Positions 5,987 through 6,398 of a stretch of 6,398 nucleotides of DNA are shown piece after piece. This stretch comes from Chloroflexota bacterium (lineage in GTDB: Bacteria > Chloroflexota > UBA6077 > FW602-bin22 > JACPQP01): positions 1-6,398 of the forward strand of contig JACPQP010000167.1 of NCBI GenBank assembly GCA_016190465.1, written 5' to 3'. The stretch's first letter is position 1, and each line of letters begins with the position of its first letter. The position numbers and the translations under genes are program-made. Below the pieces are notes generated by a model, which ran no database searches, was not told the DNA's origin, and saw only the letters and a list, made by a program, of their open reading frames with translations.

Positions 5987-6398
5987 ATGGCAGCGCCAGT
6001 GAAGCGGAGGCGAGCAGCCCCACCGACGGTCGATGACGTGCTCCGTCTGGCCAGCGAGGGCAAACGCTACGAACTGGTGGATGGGGAGCTAGTAGAGATG
6101 GCGCCGACGGGAGTTGGGCACGGGGGGATAGAGATGGAAGTCGGGTCCTTGCTCCACAGTTGGGCGCGAAGGCACCGGCTTGGCCTGGTGGTCGCTGGCG
6201 AAGTGCTGTTCCGGCTGGACCCGGCGGGCCGGTTGGCACGAGCCGCCGATGTTGCCTTCATCCGGCGGGAGCGAGTGCCGTCGAAAGAAGCGATCGATGG
6301 TGCGTACTCCGGGGCCCCCGATCTGGCCGTCGAGATCGTCTCGCCGGGGGACTCGCCGCAGTCCGTCCAGCGCAAGGTCGACGACTGGCTCACGCACG
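5987..6398 (+). CDS. Uma2 family (DUF820) putative endonuclease, copy 3 (cut by window end)
   Basis: A third tandem paralogue, open for 137 codons to the window edge. The start at 5987 is set by GAGGAG (5973-5978) eight bases upstream and by the MAAP start shared with copy 2. An ATG at 5980 is out of frame and only one base from the ribosome site. Family marks are RYELVDGELVEMAPTG (27-42), His45, Asp88 in AADVAFI, Asp112 and Glu116 in PDLAVEIVSP, and Lys130. One extra residue (Glu101 in VPSKEAIDGAYSG) shifts the last three by one relative to copies 1 and 2. Identity to copy 1 is about 104 of 136 aligned residues by hand count. The expected remaining 60 or so residues, the last strands of the fold, lie outside the window, so whether the gene is intact cannot be judged. 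Confidence 0.9.
   Translation, partial: MAAPVKRRRAAPPTVDDVLRLASEGKRYELVDGELVEMAPTGVGHGGIEMEVGSLLHSWARRHRLGLVVAGEVLFRLDPAGRLARAADVAFIRRERVPSKEAIDGAYSGAPDLAVEIVSPGDSPQSVQRKVDDWLTH
6314..6391 (+). repeat. 78-base block identical to 4929-5006 (in copies 3 and 1)
   Basis: Partner of the block in copy 1. The two lie 1385 bases apart in direct orientation, so recombination between them would delete or duplicate exactly the intervening copy. The match ends at 6391 with a single substitution (Ser to Thr codon) and resumes to the window end. Confidence 0.9.

Noticed and set aside
4304..6063. Minus-strand frames with a repeated N-terminus like MLARR.TSSTVGG, looking like a small protein family
   Set aside because: The repeated text is the antisense of the conserved PPTV.DV..LAS segment of each Uma2 copy. 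It repeats only because the real genes do.

Overview
This is a high-GC bacterial window with three parts: the opposite-strand rpoB gene (about half the window), a zinc-type alcohol dehydrogenase gene transcribed divergently from it, and a tandem array of three Uma2-family (DUF820) genes. The compact rpoB without the large proteobacterial insertions, the GC-rich codon use and the multiplied Uma2 genes would suit a Chloroflexota bacterium of the Thermomicrobia/Sphaerobacter kind. That placement is a recollection-based inference and was not computed.

Layout. Positions 1-3289, minus strand: rpoB (RNA polymerase beta subunit), open for 1096 codons with the true start inside the window and only the extreme C-terminus missing. 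I checked every codon and found no in-frame stop. Positions 3290-3541: a 252-base divergent control region. It holds a good minus-strand promoter for rpoB (TTGACA, 18 bp, TAAATT), a perfect 14-bp palindrome just upstream of that -35 box, a weaker plus-strand promoter candidate and strong Shine-Dalgarno sequences on both sides. Positions 3542-4498: a 318-residue NAD-type medium-chain dehydrogenase that keeps the catalytic-zinc residues but lacks the four-cysteine structural-zinc lobe. Positions 4499-4604: a 106-base spacer with no convincing terminator or promoter.

Positions 4605-6398: three Uma2-like genes in direct tandem on the plus strand (4605-5204, 5290-5880, and 5987 running off the window end). 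Copies 1 and 2 are about 78% identical in protein by hand count, and copies 1 and 3 about 76% over the visible part. All keep the candidate PD-(D/E)XK nuclease residues. At DNA level the copies form a mosaic: exact blocks of 19-78 bases are shared by changing pairs, which suggests recombination between copies. The spacer between copies 1 and 2 holds a 14-base tandem repeat followed by its decayed inverted image, giving a 45-base imperfect palindrome.

Functional links. rpoB is core transcription machinery. The dehydrogenase and the Uma2 array show no pathway connection to it or to each other. The Uma2 array is the accessory and most unusual part. No RNA gene, CRISPR array, transposase or attachment site was seen.
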